From Myxococcus stipitatus (GTDB taxonomy: Bacteria; Myxococcota; Myxococcia; Myxococcales; Myxococcaceae), in the NCBI RefSeq assembly GCF_038561935.1, contig NZ_CP102770.1, positions 2,232,001 through 2,296,000 of the forward strand: 64,000 nucleotides of DNA. Direction: 5' to 3'. The translations under genes were made by a program, and so were the position numbers. The notes beneath the pieces were generated by a model, which was not told the DNA's origin, made no database searches, and saw only the letters and a program-made list of their open reading frames with translations. This document shows, in pieces, positions 10,211-18,894 of this stretch; position 1 is the first letter of the stretch, and every line of letters begins with the position of its first letter.

Positions 10211-10396
10211 ATGGAATTGAAGGCGTCGGAGTCAGCACCTGTTGCTTCCTCGACGGTGTCCGAAGCTTCCTCCGCTCCGATGGAACTCGCGGCGTCGGAA
10301 GTCGTGCCGCCCCCGGAGAAGCTGGATGAAATCGAGGAGATTGATTTCCTGCTCGAGGAAATCGAGAGCAAGATTGCTCCGCTTGCCTTGGCGTGA
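10211..10396 (+). CDS. Small acidic peptide, candidate RiPP precursor
   Basis: 61 residues. ATG at 10211 is chosen over the in-frame ATG at 10175 because a GGAGG sits at 10202-10206, whereas nothing precedes 10175. The sequence starts MELKASESAPVASSTVSEAS, with a Ser/Ala/Val/Pro-rich first half. It ends with a predicted amphipathic acidic helix (KLDEIEEIDFLLEEIESKI) and the short hydrophobic tail APLALA. There is no Cys and no signal peptide. The stop overlaps the start of the Rieske oxygenase gene by 4 nt (GTGA at 10393), so the two are translationally coupled. This layout (short leader-like acidic peptide fused in expression to one oxidative enzyme) is that of a RiPP precursor or of a small partner protein of the oxygenase. 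I do not recognise a named family. Which segment would be the core is unclear; there are few side chains in the tail to modify. Confidence 0.7.
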   Translation: MELKASESAPVASSTVSEASSAPMELAASEVVPPPEKLDEIEEIDFLLEEIESKIAPLALA

Positions 10397-11406
10397 GGAC
10401 CCAGGCTCCCTTGCGCTCGTATCAAGAGGTCTTCTCCGCCTACTGGCATCCCGTCGCCTTCTCCCATGAAGTCCAGGAGCGGCCCGTCGCGTTCCGGTTG
10501 CTGGGAACCGAGGGCGTGGTCTGGCGGAGTGAAACAGGGGTCGCGGCCACGCAGCGCTACTGCGCACACCGTGGAGCCGACCTGTGCCAGGGCGAGCGCG
10601 TCACGCAGGGGCTTCGCTGTGCGTTTCATGGTTGGACTTACGGGCGGGACGGCCAGTGTCTGAGGATACCCTCCCAGCCCTCGGCGCCCATTCCGCCCTC
10701 GGCCCGTCTTGATACATATCGCTGTCAGGAGCGGTATGGGCTCATCTGGGTCTGCCTCGCGGACGCCCCCGCGGCGCCGCTGCCGGAGTGGCCGGAGCTG
10801 GAGGACGGCACCGTCGCCACCGTCGCGTTGCCTCGGCTGGACTGGGAGGTGTCGGCGGGGCGGATGATGGAGATCATCCTCGATGTGGCGCACCTGTCCT
10901 GGGTGCATCGGGGGACGTTTGGCAATCCCGAGCAGCCGGAGGTGCCGCCGTACGAGGTGGAGCGGCTTCCCGCGGGGATTCGCTCGCGCATCGTCTACCC
11001 GGCGCTTGCTCCAGGGATGGAGGGGGCTCCGGGGCGCGTGGACCGGACGACCCTGACCTACGACGTGACGCTCCCCTTCGCGGTGCGCCTGGCCTTCAAG
11101 CCGACCCTCTTCTACGCGCACACCGTCTACGCGGTGGCCTCGCCCCTCTCCGAAGAGAAGATGCAGTGCTTCTACTTCGCGTCCCACCACCCGAAGATCC
11201 GCAACTTCGGGGAGATGTTCGTGAAGTCGGAGCTGGCCATCCTGGAGCAGGACCGGCGCGTCGCCGAGGGCCAGCGCCCCCGGGCCCATCCCGTGGACTT
11301 TGCCCACGAGGTGCACGTGAAGGCAGACTCCCTGCCCATCGAATACCGCCGCGCCGTCGCGGCCTTGCGCCTGGGTGACGCTCCACGGCTCCCCGGGCTG
11401 GAGTGA
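10393..11406 (+). CDS. Rieske [2Fe-2S] / mononuclear iron oxygenase
   Basis: 337 residues from a GTG that overlaps the upstream stop. Rieske cluster: C57-x-H59 ... C76-x2-H79 (YCAHRGADLC and CAFHGWTYG). Mononuclear iron site: D164-x2-H167-x4-H172 (DVAHLSWVH), the same spacing as in naphthalene dioxygenase. It therefore has the two metal sites of a Rieske oxygenase alpha subunit, in the short single-subunit form seen in tailoring and pheophorbide/vanillate-type enzymes. No ferredoxin or reductase gene is adjacent; the following gene encodes a cytochrome c. Substrate unknown. Coupling to the small peptide gene suggests the peptide, or something bound to it, as substrate or partner (inference). 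No signal peptide; cytoplasmic. Confidence 0.9.
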   Translation: MRTQAPLRSYQEVFSAYWHPVAFSHEVQERPVAFRLLGTEGVVWRSETGVAATQRYCAHRGADLCQGERVTQGLRCAFHGWTYGRDGQCLRIPSQPSAPIPPSARLDTYRCQERYGLIWVCLADAPAAPLPEWPELEDGTVATVALPRLDWEVSAGRMMEIILDVAHLSWVHRGTFGNPEQPEVPPYEVERLPAGIRSRIVYPALAPGMEGAPGRVDRTTLTYDVTLPFAVRLAFKPTLFYAHTVYAVASPLSEEKMQCFYFASHHPKIRNFGEMFVKSELAILEQDRRVAEGQRPRAHPVDFAHEVHVKADSLPIEYRRAVAALRLGDAPRLPGLE

Positions 11407-11408
11407 GC

Positions 11409-12368
11409 ATGCTCAAGCGTTCTGGCGGGCGGGTGGGGCTGGGAATCGTGCTGGCGGTGATGGTGGGGGCGTGCCGTCAGAAGGAGGCGGCGCCCGTGGC
11501 GCCCTCCGCGCCCAAGCCCTCCGCCGTCGTGGAGGCGAAGGTCGAAAAGGTCGACCCGGTGGCGCGTGGACGCTACCTGGCGGAGTCCGTGCTGGTGTGT
11601 GGCGCCTGCCATACCGCGCGCGACTACTCCCGCTATGGCGGGCCCGTGAAGGGCGAGGCGCTGGCGGGGGACTGCTTCGGCGAAGCCCACGGCATGCCCG
11701 TCCAGGTGTGCGCGTCCAACATCACCTCGGACCCGGAGCACGGCATCGGCCGGTGGACGGACGAGGAGCTGATGCGGGCGATGCGCGAGGGCCGGGGCCG
11801 TGATGGCCGGGTGCTCTTCCCCATGATGCCGTACGCCGACTGGAAGGCGCTCTCCGACGAGGACGCGCGCGCGGTGGTGGCCTACCTGCGCCAGGTGCCC
11901 GCCGTCGCCCGCTCCACGCCGCGCACCCAGCTGCCCCCGGAGATGGCCGCCGAGCTCCAGGGGATGGCCGTCCCCCTGTCGGGCCCCGTCCCGGGACCCA
12001 AGGAGGACCTGGTGGCCCGGGGCCAGTACCTCGCCACCCTGGGCCAGTGCGCCACCTGTCATGCGGGCATGGCGGACCCCTCCAAGCCCTTCTCCGGCGG
12101 GATTCCCATCCCCGGGCCCTTCGGCAAGGAGACGGCGCCGTCCCTCCACCCGGAGGACGCCCTGCTCCGGGGGATGAGCGAGGACGCCTTCGTCGCGCGC
12201 TTCAAGGCCTGGAAGGAGGTGCCCCAGGCCCCCAGCCGCCAGGGGCAGGTCAACAAGCTGGTCATGCCCTGGGTCTTCTTCGCGGGCTTCCAGGAGGAGG
12301 ACCTGCGCGCCATCCACCGCTACCTGCGCTCCCTGCCGGGCGCCTCGGCCCCGTCCGCCGGAAAGTAA
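11409..12368 (+). CDS. Di-haem c-type cytochrome lipoprotein
   Basis: 319 residues. ATG at 11409 has GGAG six bases upstream; GTG at 11403 would bury that site. Signal sequence with lipobox (VMVGAC, Cys22), so a lipid-anchored periplasmic protein. Two haem-binding motifs: C64GAC67H and C214ATC217H. The segment NITSDPEHGIGRWTDEEL matches the cytochrome subunit of membrane alcohol/gluconate dehydrogenases, which passes electrons to the respiratory chain. It starts 2 bp after the Rieske stop and is clearly co-transcribed. No dehydrogenase partner lies nearby, and being exported it cannot directly reduce the cytoplasmic Rieske protein. Confidence 0.9.
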   Translation: MLKRSGGRVGLGIVLAVMVGACRQKEAAPVAPSAPKPSAVVEAKVEKVDPVARGRYLAESVLVCGACHTARDYSRYGGPVKGEALAGDCFGEAHGMPVQVCASNITSDPEHGIGRWTDEELMRAMREGRGRDGRVLFPMMPYADWKALSDEDARAVVAYLRQVPAVARSTPRTQLPPEMAAELQGMAVPLSGPVPGPKEDLVARGQYLATLGQCATCHAGMADPSKPFSGGIPIPGPFGKETAPSLHPEDALLRGMSEDAFVARFKAWKEVPQAPSRQGQVNKLVMPWVFFAGFQEEDLRAIHRYLRSLPGASAPSAGK

Positions 12369-12477
12369 GTTCAGCCGACTCTTGGCGTCTCGGCGCCAGG
12401 GCCGATAGAATTCTCGGGTTCTTATTCGCCGGACCTTGGCCGCCAGAAGCCGCGCGGGAGGCCCGGCACGAGCCCTC

Positions 12478-14379
12478 ATGCCATCGCCTTTCAAGACCCT
12501 GCTCCTGACGCTTCCGGTGCTGGTGCTCCTCCCGGCCTGCGACCTGTTCGATACGTCCGATGCGGAGGGGACACGCGGGCGCGGCGCCAGGGCCTTCGAC
12601 CCGTACGCGAGCTCCGCCTCCGGGGCCATCTCCCTGTCCCTGCTGTCCTTCAAGGGGTGTGCGATCCTCCCCAACGGAGAGCCGGTGACGAAGGGCGGGC
12701 TGAACCTGCCCGACTATCCGAACGAGTGCATCAACCTCAACCTGGGCTTCCCCATCGCCGCGCCGGCGCTCCCGCCCACCGCGCGCATGCAGGTGACGCC
12801 GGGCCAGGCGTACTTCCTGCGTGAGTTCTCCGCGGTGGACATGCTCCAGAACGTCCACACGGACTACAACGACCGCCGGACTCCGGCCGCCTGGGCCCGC
12901 CTCCAGTCGAACTTCAAGGACCTGGACTGGAGCGGCCTGTCGATGGGGCAGGATGACTGGAAGGTCCAGGACCCCGGGACGCTCCAGCGCGAGACCTTCT
13001 ACGAGAACGCGGCGTGGATGACGTCCACCACGGACACGCTGCTGCTGGAGGTGCTGGACTCCGACGGCAACGTGCGCACGAGCGAGACCTACAAGCGCAC
13101 CGACTTCCTGTCGGAGAGCAGCGCCACGGGCCGCACGCGGGTGAGCTTCACGGTGACGGGCCTTGCGCCCCCGCGCTTCCCGGACGACCCGATTCCGGTG
13201 GTGTCCAAGGAGCGGGAGGCCCTCGTCTACGCCAGCACCGTGAAGGTGTCGTTCGCCAACTCCACCAACCCCTTCAAGTCCTTCACCATGCCGCAGCTCC
13301 AGGGCGAGGGGCTCATCCGGGTGACGTGGAGCCTGATGCCCAAGAAGCCGTTCCTGTTCCCGGTGACCTTCGTCCCCGCGTCGGAGCGGCCGGCCACCTG
13401 CTACCAGGTGGGCCCGGACGGGCTGGCCACGGATGTGCCCGTGCCCTGCGGATTCGGCTTGTCGCAGAAGGTGGTGATGACGCCGCCGCGCAATGGCCGG
13501 TACCTGGAGCCGGGAGAGGCCCTGGACTTCGTCATCTCGCTCCAGGACGGCGACGGCCACTCGCTGCACGCGCGTGACTCACTGCCTTCGTTCAAGCAGT
13601 ACATGGAGGGCGAGTCCAACGGCCTGGCCCACTTCAACAGCTTCATGCTGGTGAACTGGCGCGACGGCAGCGCCTCCGAGTCGGGCTACAAGGTGGTGGG
13701 CCCGCTCCAGGACCTGGTGGTCGTCAACGGCTCGCACACGCCCCCGTACTTCGCGTTCCCGCAGGCCGTCGAGCCCGAGTACTACGTGCCCCCCAGCTCG
13801 ACGTACCTGCCGGGCGGCTCGCTCCACCGGCCCAACACGCGCATCACGGTGCCGCTGCCCCCGGATGCGAAGCCCGGCACGTACGCGCTGCTCGTCAAGG
13901 GACACCGTGACTTCATGGGCGAGCGCCTCAACCGCATGGACCCGTTCTTCTTCCAGGTGGGCCAGGCCGAGCGCACGACGTACCCGGGGAAGATTGGCAA
14001 CTGTCAGGTCTGCCACAACGGGCCGAACTCCTTGAACAACGTCCACCATGGCGGGTCGGTGGACAACGTGGAGGCCTGCAAGGTGTGCCACTACGACGAG
14101 GGCGTGGGGCACGTCTCCGACTTCATGCACCGCATCCACGTCAACTCGCGCAAGTACCAGCAGAACAAGGGCGACTGCACCTTGTGCCACCTGACCCGCG
14201 AGAGCACGCTCCGGCCCAGCCTCGTCGCCTGCGCGGGCTGCCACCCCGGCACCCACGGCAACGAGTACAAGCACCTCGAGTTTCAAGACCTCAGCGCTGT
14301 CCCCAACATCTACGGCAACTGCGCCAACGCCTGTCACGTGACCTCGCCCCCGCGCGAGCACGTGTTGCCCAAGCGCTGA
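12478..14379 (+). CDS. Multihaem cytochrome c lipoprotein, OmcA/MtrC-like
   Basis: 633 residues from the ATG at 12478, which gives a signal peptide with lipobox LLPAC. The first ~480 residues are a large beta-rich region without recognised motifs. The C-terminal ~130 residues hold four classical haem sites (CQVCH, CKVCH, CTLCH, CAGCH, about residues 509-589) and a fifth with three spacer residues, CANACH (CX3CH, near 615). FMHRIH resembles the distal-His segment of OmcA/MtrC outer-membrane cytochromes of extracellular electron transfer. Likely an outer-surface or periplasmic electron carrier. The 109-bp gap from the previous cytochrome leaves co-transcription possible. Confidence 0.85.
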   Translation: MPSPFKTLLLTLPVLVLLPACDLFDTSDAEGTRGRGARAFDPYASSASGAISLSLLSFKGCAILPNGEPVTKGGLNLPDYPNECINLNLGFPIAAPALPPTARMQVTPGQAYFLREFSAVDMLQNVHTDYNDRRTPAAWARLQSNFKDLDWSGLSMGQDDWKVQDPGTLQRETFYENAAWMTSTTDTLLLEVLDSDGNVRTSETYKRTDFLSESSATGRTRVSFTVTGLAPPRFPDDPIPVVSKEREALVYASTVKVSFANSTNPFKSFTMPQLQGEGLIRVTWSLMPKKPFLFPVTFVPASERPATCYQVGPDGLATDVPVPCGFGLSQKVVMTPPRNGRYLEPGEALDFVISLQDGDGHSLHARDSLPSFKQYMEGESNGLAHFNSFMLVNWRDGSASESGYKVVGPLQDLVVVNGSHTPPYFAFPQAVEPEYYVPPSSTYLPGGSLHRPNTRITVPLPPDAKPGTYALLVKGHRDFMGERLNRMDPFFFQVGQAERTTYPGKIGNCQVCHNGPNSLNNVHHGGSVDNVEACKVCHYDEGVGHVSDFMHRIHVNSRKYQQNKGDCTLCHLTRESTLRPSLVACAGCHPGTHGNEYKHLEFQDLSAVPNIYGNCANACHVTSPPREHVLPKR

Positions 14380-14396
14380 ACTGGACGAGGACCGAC

Positions 14397-15491
14397 ATGA
14401 TGGCCCGCCACCTCACTATCGCGTTCATGGTCGCCGCCGCGCTGAGCGGCTGCTCCGACGTCGAGCCCATTCCGCCCCCGCCCGTGCAGCCTCCGAGCAC
14501 GGGCGTGTTGCCGGAGCGCCAGTCCACCGTGTCGGGCGTGGTCTACGACCCGGAGGCGTTCTTCGTTCAGTTCGTGACCTACTCGGCGATGGGCGAGGAG
14601 CCCATTCCGCCCGGCTTGTTCCCCAAGTCGCCCTTCCTGCTCTACTCGGCCATTCCGGATGCGCGGGTGCGCCTGTCCGGGGCCGGACTGTCATCGGTGT
14701 CCAGCGGGGCCTCCTCCTTCGAGGGGGCCTGGCTGACGACGGGCGTCGCGATGAGTGACAGCGCGCCCTACCTGGCGGAGGCGCTTCCGCCCGAGGACGG
14801 CCCCGTGGCCTTCTTCCCGGAGGGCGCGTTCTTCCCGCTCCCGCCCGCGAAGCACTACGCCACCACGAGCGTCCGCCCCATCCAGGTGCAGGTGAACAAC
14901 TGCAGGTCGCAGGCGGCGGTGATGGTGGGCAACACGGGCGCCCTGGACGCGGTGGCGCGGCACCTGACGGCCGCGGGGACGCCGACGACGCCGGATGACC
15001 TGGTGAACCCGGCGAAGACGGGTGGCGTGGTCCTGTTCTGGGTCCACCCCGGCAGCCTCTTCTTCGACTTCATGTATGAGCCGATGGAGTCCGTCGTGGG
15101 CGAGACGAGCGCGGGCACCTTGCTGGCGGTGGACTGGGCGCCCCCTGGGGAAGGGCCTCCGGGGCAGTCGCCCCTGGGCTTCTTCGTGACGCCGGGTTCG
15201 GGCGGGTCCATCGGCTACTACGCGCTGGTCCTGCCGCGAGGGCTGACGACTCCCGTGAAGGTGACCTTCAAGGACACCCTTGTCAGCCCGGGGCCCCCGG
15301 ACCCGGAGGACCCCTATGGCCTGCGCCCGTGGCCCATCGAGCCCATCACCGTGCAGCCGCACGCGGGCGTCTCCGTGCAGCGCGTGTTCGCGGGCTTCAC
15401 CAGTACCCCCAAGCCGCGGGATCCGCTCGACCCTCCCCCGATGCCGCCGGAGGACGAGAGCTGGCGGTGTCTCCCGCCGGAGCGGGAGTAG
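14397..15491 (+). CDS. Lipoprotein of unknown function
   Basis: 364 residues. ATG at 14397 is preceded by GAGGA. Signal peptide with lipobox (ALSGC, about Cys20), then a Pro-rich linker (PIPPPPVQPP). The remainder is beta-rich with several aromatic and Pro-rich patches and few Cys. I recognise no domain. It follows the multihaem cytochrome by 17 bp and is probably its operon partner, for instance an accessory surface protein (inference). Confidence 0.8.
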   Translation: MMARHLTIAFMVAAALSGCSDVEPIPPPPVQPPSTGVLPERQSTVSGVVYDPEAFFVQFVTYSAMGEEPIPPGLFPKSPFLLYSAIPDARVRLSGAGLSSVSSGASSFEGAWLTTGVAMSDSAPYLAEALPPEDGPVAFFPEGAFFPLPPAKHYATTSVRPIQVQVNNCRSQAAVMVGNTGALDAVARHLTAAGTPTTPDDLVNPAKTGGVVLFWVHPGSLFFDFMYEPMESVVGETSAGTLLAVDWAPPGEGPPGQSPLGFFVTPGSGGSIGYYALVLPRGLTTPVKVTFKDTLVSPGPPDPEDPYGLRPWPIEPITVQPHAGVSVQRVFAGFTSTPKPRDPLDPPPMPPEDESWRCLPPERE

Positions 15492-15509
15492 CCCCATCCG
15501 CCGTGCCGC

Positions 15510-16811
15510 TCAGTGAGCTGGGCGGACCTGCAGCCCCCGGAAACGCACCGTGGGCTGCCCGAAGGACACGGGCAGCGGGCCGTGGTCCAGCTTGCGGCAG
15601 CCGCGCGTGGCGAAGAGGTTGCGCGCGTCGGCGCCCACCGCGTCGATGGAGGCCAGGGCCTCCAGGCCATTGCCCGCGAGGATGCCCGGTGACACGCGCT
15701 GCCCCAGGCGGCCGTCCCGGACCTCGCGAGCCTCCACGATGTAGAAGCTGAAGTCCCCCGACAGCAGGTCCATGTGCCGAGGCATGAGGTGCTGGACGAG
15801 CAGGCCGTGGGACAGGTTCCCCAGGAGCGTGTCCAGGTCTCCCTCATGTGGCTCCACACGGGTGTGGGCCATGCGTGGCAGGGGCGGGTGACGGAAGCTC
15901 ACGCGCCGGCCGTGTCCGTTGGGGGTGTGGCCCAGCTGGAGGGCGCTGCGGGAGTCGAGCAGGGGCCCGTCCACGATGCCCGCGCTGAGCAGACGCACGG
16001 CCTGGGCGGGGTGGCCCTCATCGTCCCAGGACAAGGAGAGGGAGCCGTGTCCCTCGGTGGGGTCGTCGGACACGGACAGCCACGGGCCCGCGACGCGCTG
16101 TCCGAGCCGGCGCGCGAGGTAGGAGCCGCCTCGTGCGACGACATCTCCTTCGAGGGGATGGCCGCAGACCTCATGGAAGAAGCACGCCGAGGCCGCGCCC
16201 GGTGGGAGGACGATGGGCAGCACTCCGGTGGGGCAGGGGACGCCTGGACTGGACTCGCGCAGCTCGCGCACGAGGGTGGTGGCGTGCCGCTCGAGGGTCG
16301 GCAGGTGGGCGTGGAGCTGGGCGAGGTCGGGGAAGGCGAAGGCTCGCCAGGCGTCGAGCAGGCCGCTGGGGGTGGGCAGGGAGGTCTTCAGCTCGAGGAT
16401 GGCGTGGCGGGAGACCTGCTGGGTGGAGGCGTGCTCGTCGAAGGAGAGCGTGCGGCGCTCCACTTCGCGGAGCAGCACGTCGAGCGAGGGAGCTCCGGCC
16501 TCCTGGGCGGAGGCCACCAGCCTTTGGATGATGTCCATCGCTCGCGCTCCCGAGGTCTCGAGGTCGGACGCGGGGGCGAGCAGGGATCGGGTGCTCGCGC
16601 CGGGGGCGGAGGGGAGGGCGGCGGCGAGGCGGATGGGGTCGGAGTGTTCCTCCCAGAGGTGTTCCGTCCCGCCGTCGACAGGGCGGGATTCGCAGAGGCC
16701 CTGGTCTCGCTGGAGGGGGAGGACGCGTGAGCCAGAGCGGGAGTGCACGGCTTCGGCTGTGTCTCGCCGCTCCACGAACCAGCTCGACCTGTTGGACTTC
16801 GCGGCGCGCAC
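15510..16811 (-). CDS. TldD-like metalloprotease subunit
   Basis: 433 residues from a GTG start; the frame stays open upstream, so the true start could lie further 5'. The signature HEVCGHPLEGD contains the HExxxH zinc site of TldD. Flanking blocks such as FVERRDTAEAVHSRSGSR and DDPTEGHGSLSLSWDDEGH are also TldD-like. In E. coli, TldD pairs with TldE (PmbA) to form a peptidase that trims unfolded peptides and removes the microcin B17 leader. Its likely partner is the TldE-like gene divergent at 17428. The N-terminus is short compared with usual TldD, which begins with a longer helical segment. Confidence 0.85.
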   Translation of the reverse strand: MRAAKSNRSSWFVERRDTAEAVHSRSGSRVLPLQRDQGLCESRPVDGGTEHLWEEHSDPIRLAAALPSAPGASTRSLLAPASDLETSGARAMDIIQRLVASAQEAGAPSLDVLLREVERRTLSFDEHASTQQVSRHAILELKTSLPTPSGLLDAWRAFAFPDLAQLHAHLPTLERHATTLVRELRESSPGVPCPTGVLPIVLPPGAASACFFHEVCGHPLEGDVVARGGSYLARRLGQRVAGPWLSVSDDPTEGHGSLSLSWDDEGHPAQAVRLLSAGIVDGPLLDSRSALQLGHTPNGHGRRVSFRHPPLPRMAHTRVEPHEGDLDTLLGNLSHGLLVQHLMPRHMDLLSGDFSFYIVEAREVRDGRLGQRVSPGILAGNGLEALASIDAVGADARNLFATRGCRKLDHGPLPVSFGQPTVRFRGLQVRPAH

Positions 16812-16984
16812 GTCTCCAGGTTCTAGTCGACCCGCCGGGCCGCGCGAAACGTGCGCCGCGAGATGTCAGGCCCGCTCGCGAGAATCCGGAATGAGACCCG
16901 CGGGTATTCTGTCGGGGGGGGCGATGCTCGTGCGTGTGTGCGCGTTGGCCTAGCGTCGACGACACCCATGCGGCAGGGGGGAAC

Positions 16985-17317
16985 ATGATTCACATCGTGG
17001 TGCGGCACCCTCGGGACGTGCAGACGTGGAAGAACCAGTGGCGGAGTGAGCAGGACTCCAGGATGGAATGGATCTCCACGGACGCGGAGGTGGCACGGCA
17101 CTGCCAGACCGCGCGGGACACGGGCGTGCGTGTCCGGTTCCACCGGTGCGGCTTCCAGCCGTTCGCCCCCGTGGTCTGCTGTGACGCCCGCGTCAAAGAT
17201 GTCCAGAAGGTCAGCCGGGATTTCTACATCGTGCACTTCGAGGACCAGGTGGCGATGAACCTGGAGCCGATGCACAAGCCCCACCAGCGGCAGAACTGGT
17301 ACAGGGCCGGGCCCTGA
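16985..17317 (+). CDS. Hypothetical protein, 110 residues
   Basis: Starts MIHIVVRHPRDVQTWKNQW after a purine-rich GGGGGGAA. Basic, His- and Arg-rich, with Cys residues in HRCGF and VVCCDAR. It has a mixed alpha/beta pattern and no signal peptide. It lies between the divergent TldD-like and the co-directional TldE-like genes. Not recognised. Position suggests either a partner/substrate of the TldD/E pair or an unrelated insertion. Confidence 0.6.
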   Translation: MIHIVVRHPRDVQTWKNQWRSEQDSRMEWISTDAEVARHCQTARDTGVRVRFHRCGFQPFAPVVCCDARVKDVQKVSRDFYIVHFEDQVAMNLEPMHKPHQRQNWYRAGP

Positions 17318-17427
17318 GCGGACGCCCCACGGGTGTTCATGCCGCCGGCCCCCTTTCTTGATGTGGCCCAAGGGGAGGGCACCGACGCGGAAAAGGCCCG
17401 CCGGCGAATGAGGCATGATGGCCTCGC

Positions 17428-18762
17428 GTGAGCACGGGTCACAGTGAAGATGCGCGGCGAGAAGTCGGCGCGGAACGGATGGCGCCGGATGCGCTGGTGG
17501 CGGCCGCGCGTGCCGCGCTCGCGGATGCTGGACCGGAGCTCTCGGGGCAGGAGGCGGAGTTGTTCCTCGTGAGGGAGGGCTCCCTCGCGCTGGAGCACGA
17601 GGCTTCTTCGAGTTCCTTCGCCGCTCGCCTGGGAGATTCCTGCTCGGCCGTCGCGCGGGTCTGGAACGCCACGGTGCGGGGTGTGGCGTCAGGGCCGGTA
17701 GGAGAGGGCGCGGACCTCAAGCGCCTCCTGGTCCAGGCGGCACGGCGAACCGTCCCCTCCTCTTCGCCTCCACCTGTCTCTCCGCTCCCCGCCGACTCGC
17801 GGCTCCCTTCGTGGCGCTGGGCGCCCTCCGTTTCACAGGCGCGGAGCGATGCCACGCGAATGGTTCGTGAGTGTGTGCCCGAGGGCACCGTGGTGCAGGC
17901 GCTCGTGCTCACTCGTCGCTCCACCTGGTCCGCGCTCGTGCGTGGCCACGGCGTGCTTGCGCAGGTGGAGCAGCGTGAGGAAGCCTTCGTCCGTTGTGAG
18001 ACTCCCAGAGGGGCCGTGGTGGATGCCGTGGTGCTACGCGCCGACGAGACGGCGTGGGGGGCACTGCGCGAGCGACTGCACGCGGCGGTCGACGCGTTGT
18101 CTGGCCCTGTTCGCGAGGCGGACCCGCGCCTTCCCCGCGTGTTGCGTCCCGCGGTCGCAGCGCCCCTCGTCGCGGGGCTGGGGTGGCTGTTGCGCGGGGA
18201 TGTCGCGGTCTCGACGCCCGCGTTGGCGCGTGCGGTGGGCAAGAAGATCTTCCCATCCTTGCTCACCGTGGAAGACCTCCCCCGGCATGTCGAGGGGACA
18301 CGCCATCGCGACTGGGACGACGAGGGACGAGATGCCCAGCCCCTCCGCCTGGTCGACGAAGGGCGACTGCTCGGATTCCTCCACTCCCAGGAGAGCGCCG
18401 CGCGTCTGGGCGTTCCACCACATGGACGTGGACTGCGCGACGGAGCCTCCGAAGCGAGCGCCGCCGCACTCAACCTCTTCATCGCTCCACGTGGGGACGC
18501 GTTGCCCGCGAGCTACACGGAGCTGGTCGCGCGAGTCGAGACCTTCACGGCGATGCCGCGTCCAGGTCGTGTGTCCCTCATCGCCGGTGGGTGGGAGGTC
18601 CGCGACGGGCGCCGGGTGCACCGCATTGCCCCGATGGAACTGGAGCTGCCCGTGCTGGAGACCTTCCGCTCGCTTCGAGGCGTGGGGGCCGACCTCACGT
18701 TCTTCCCCACCGCCGAGGGCTGCGGCACCCCCACGCTGCTGCTTCCTCCCTCGCAGGAGTGA
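17428..18762 (+). CDS. TldE/PmbA-like subunit
   Basis: 444 residues from GTG 17428; the nearby ATGs at 17415 and 17418 are in another frame. The C-terminal half has TldD/PmbA family features: GTRHRDWDDEGRDAQPLRLV, SAARLGVPPHGRGLRDGA, and a closing region where the family meets its own fold. No HExxxH, as expected for the TldE partner, which completes the active site without binding zinc. Predicted to form a heterodimer with the 15510-16811 product. The N-terminal half is more diverged and rich in Ser/Pro near residues 110-130. Confidence 0.75.
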   Translation: MSTGHSEDARREVGAERMAPDALVAAARAALADAGPELSGQEAELFLVREGSLALEHEASSSSFAARLGDSCSAVARVWNATVRGVASGPVGEGADLKRLLVQAARRTVPSSSPPPVSPLPADSRLPSWRWAPSVSQARSDATRMVRECVPEGTVVQALVLTRRSTWSALVRGHGVLAQVEQREEAFVRCETPRGAVVDAVVLRADETAWGALRERLHAAVDALSGPVREADPRLPRVLRPAVAAPLVAGLGWLLRGDVAVSTPALARAVGKKIFPSLLTVEDLPRHVEGTRHRDWDDEGRDAQPLRLVDEGRLLGFLHSQESAARLGVPPHGRGLRDGASEASAAALNLFIAPRGDALPASYTELVARVETFTAMPRPGRVSLIAGGWEVRDGRRVHRIAPMELELPVLETFRSLRGVGADLTFFPTAEGCGTPTLLLPPSQE

Positions 18763-18894
18763 GCACACCCGGCCCACACTCATGAGACCCACAGGACTCA
18801 CGGTCCCACTCGTCGCGCGGCTCGCCCCGGTGGATACTTGGAGGACTCGCGGGCGTGACTCATCGCGCGGCGATGCACAAAGAGGAGACTTGAG

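Noticed and set aside
11403..11408. GTG start for the di-haem cytochrome
   Set aside because: It would bury the GGAG; ATG 11409 has normal spacing.
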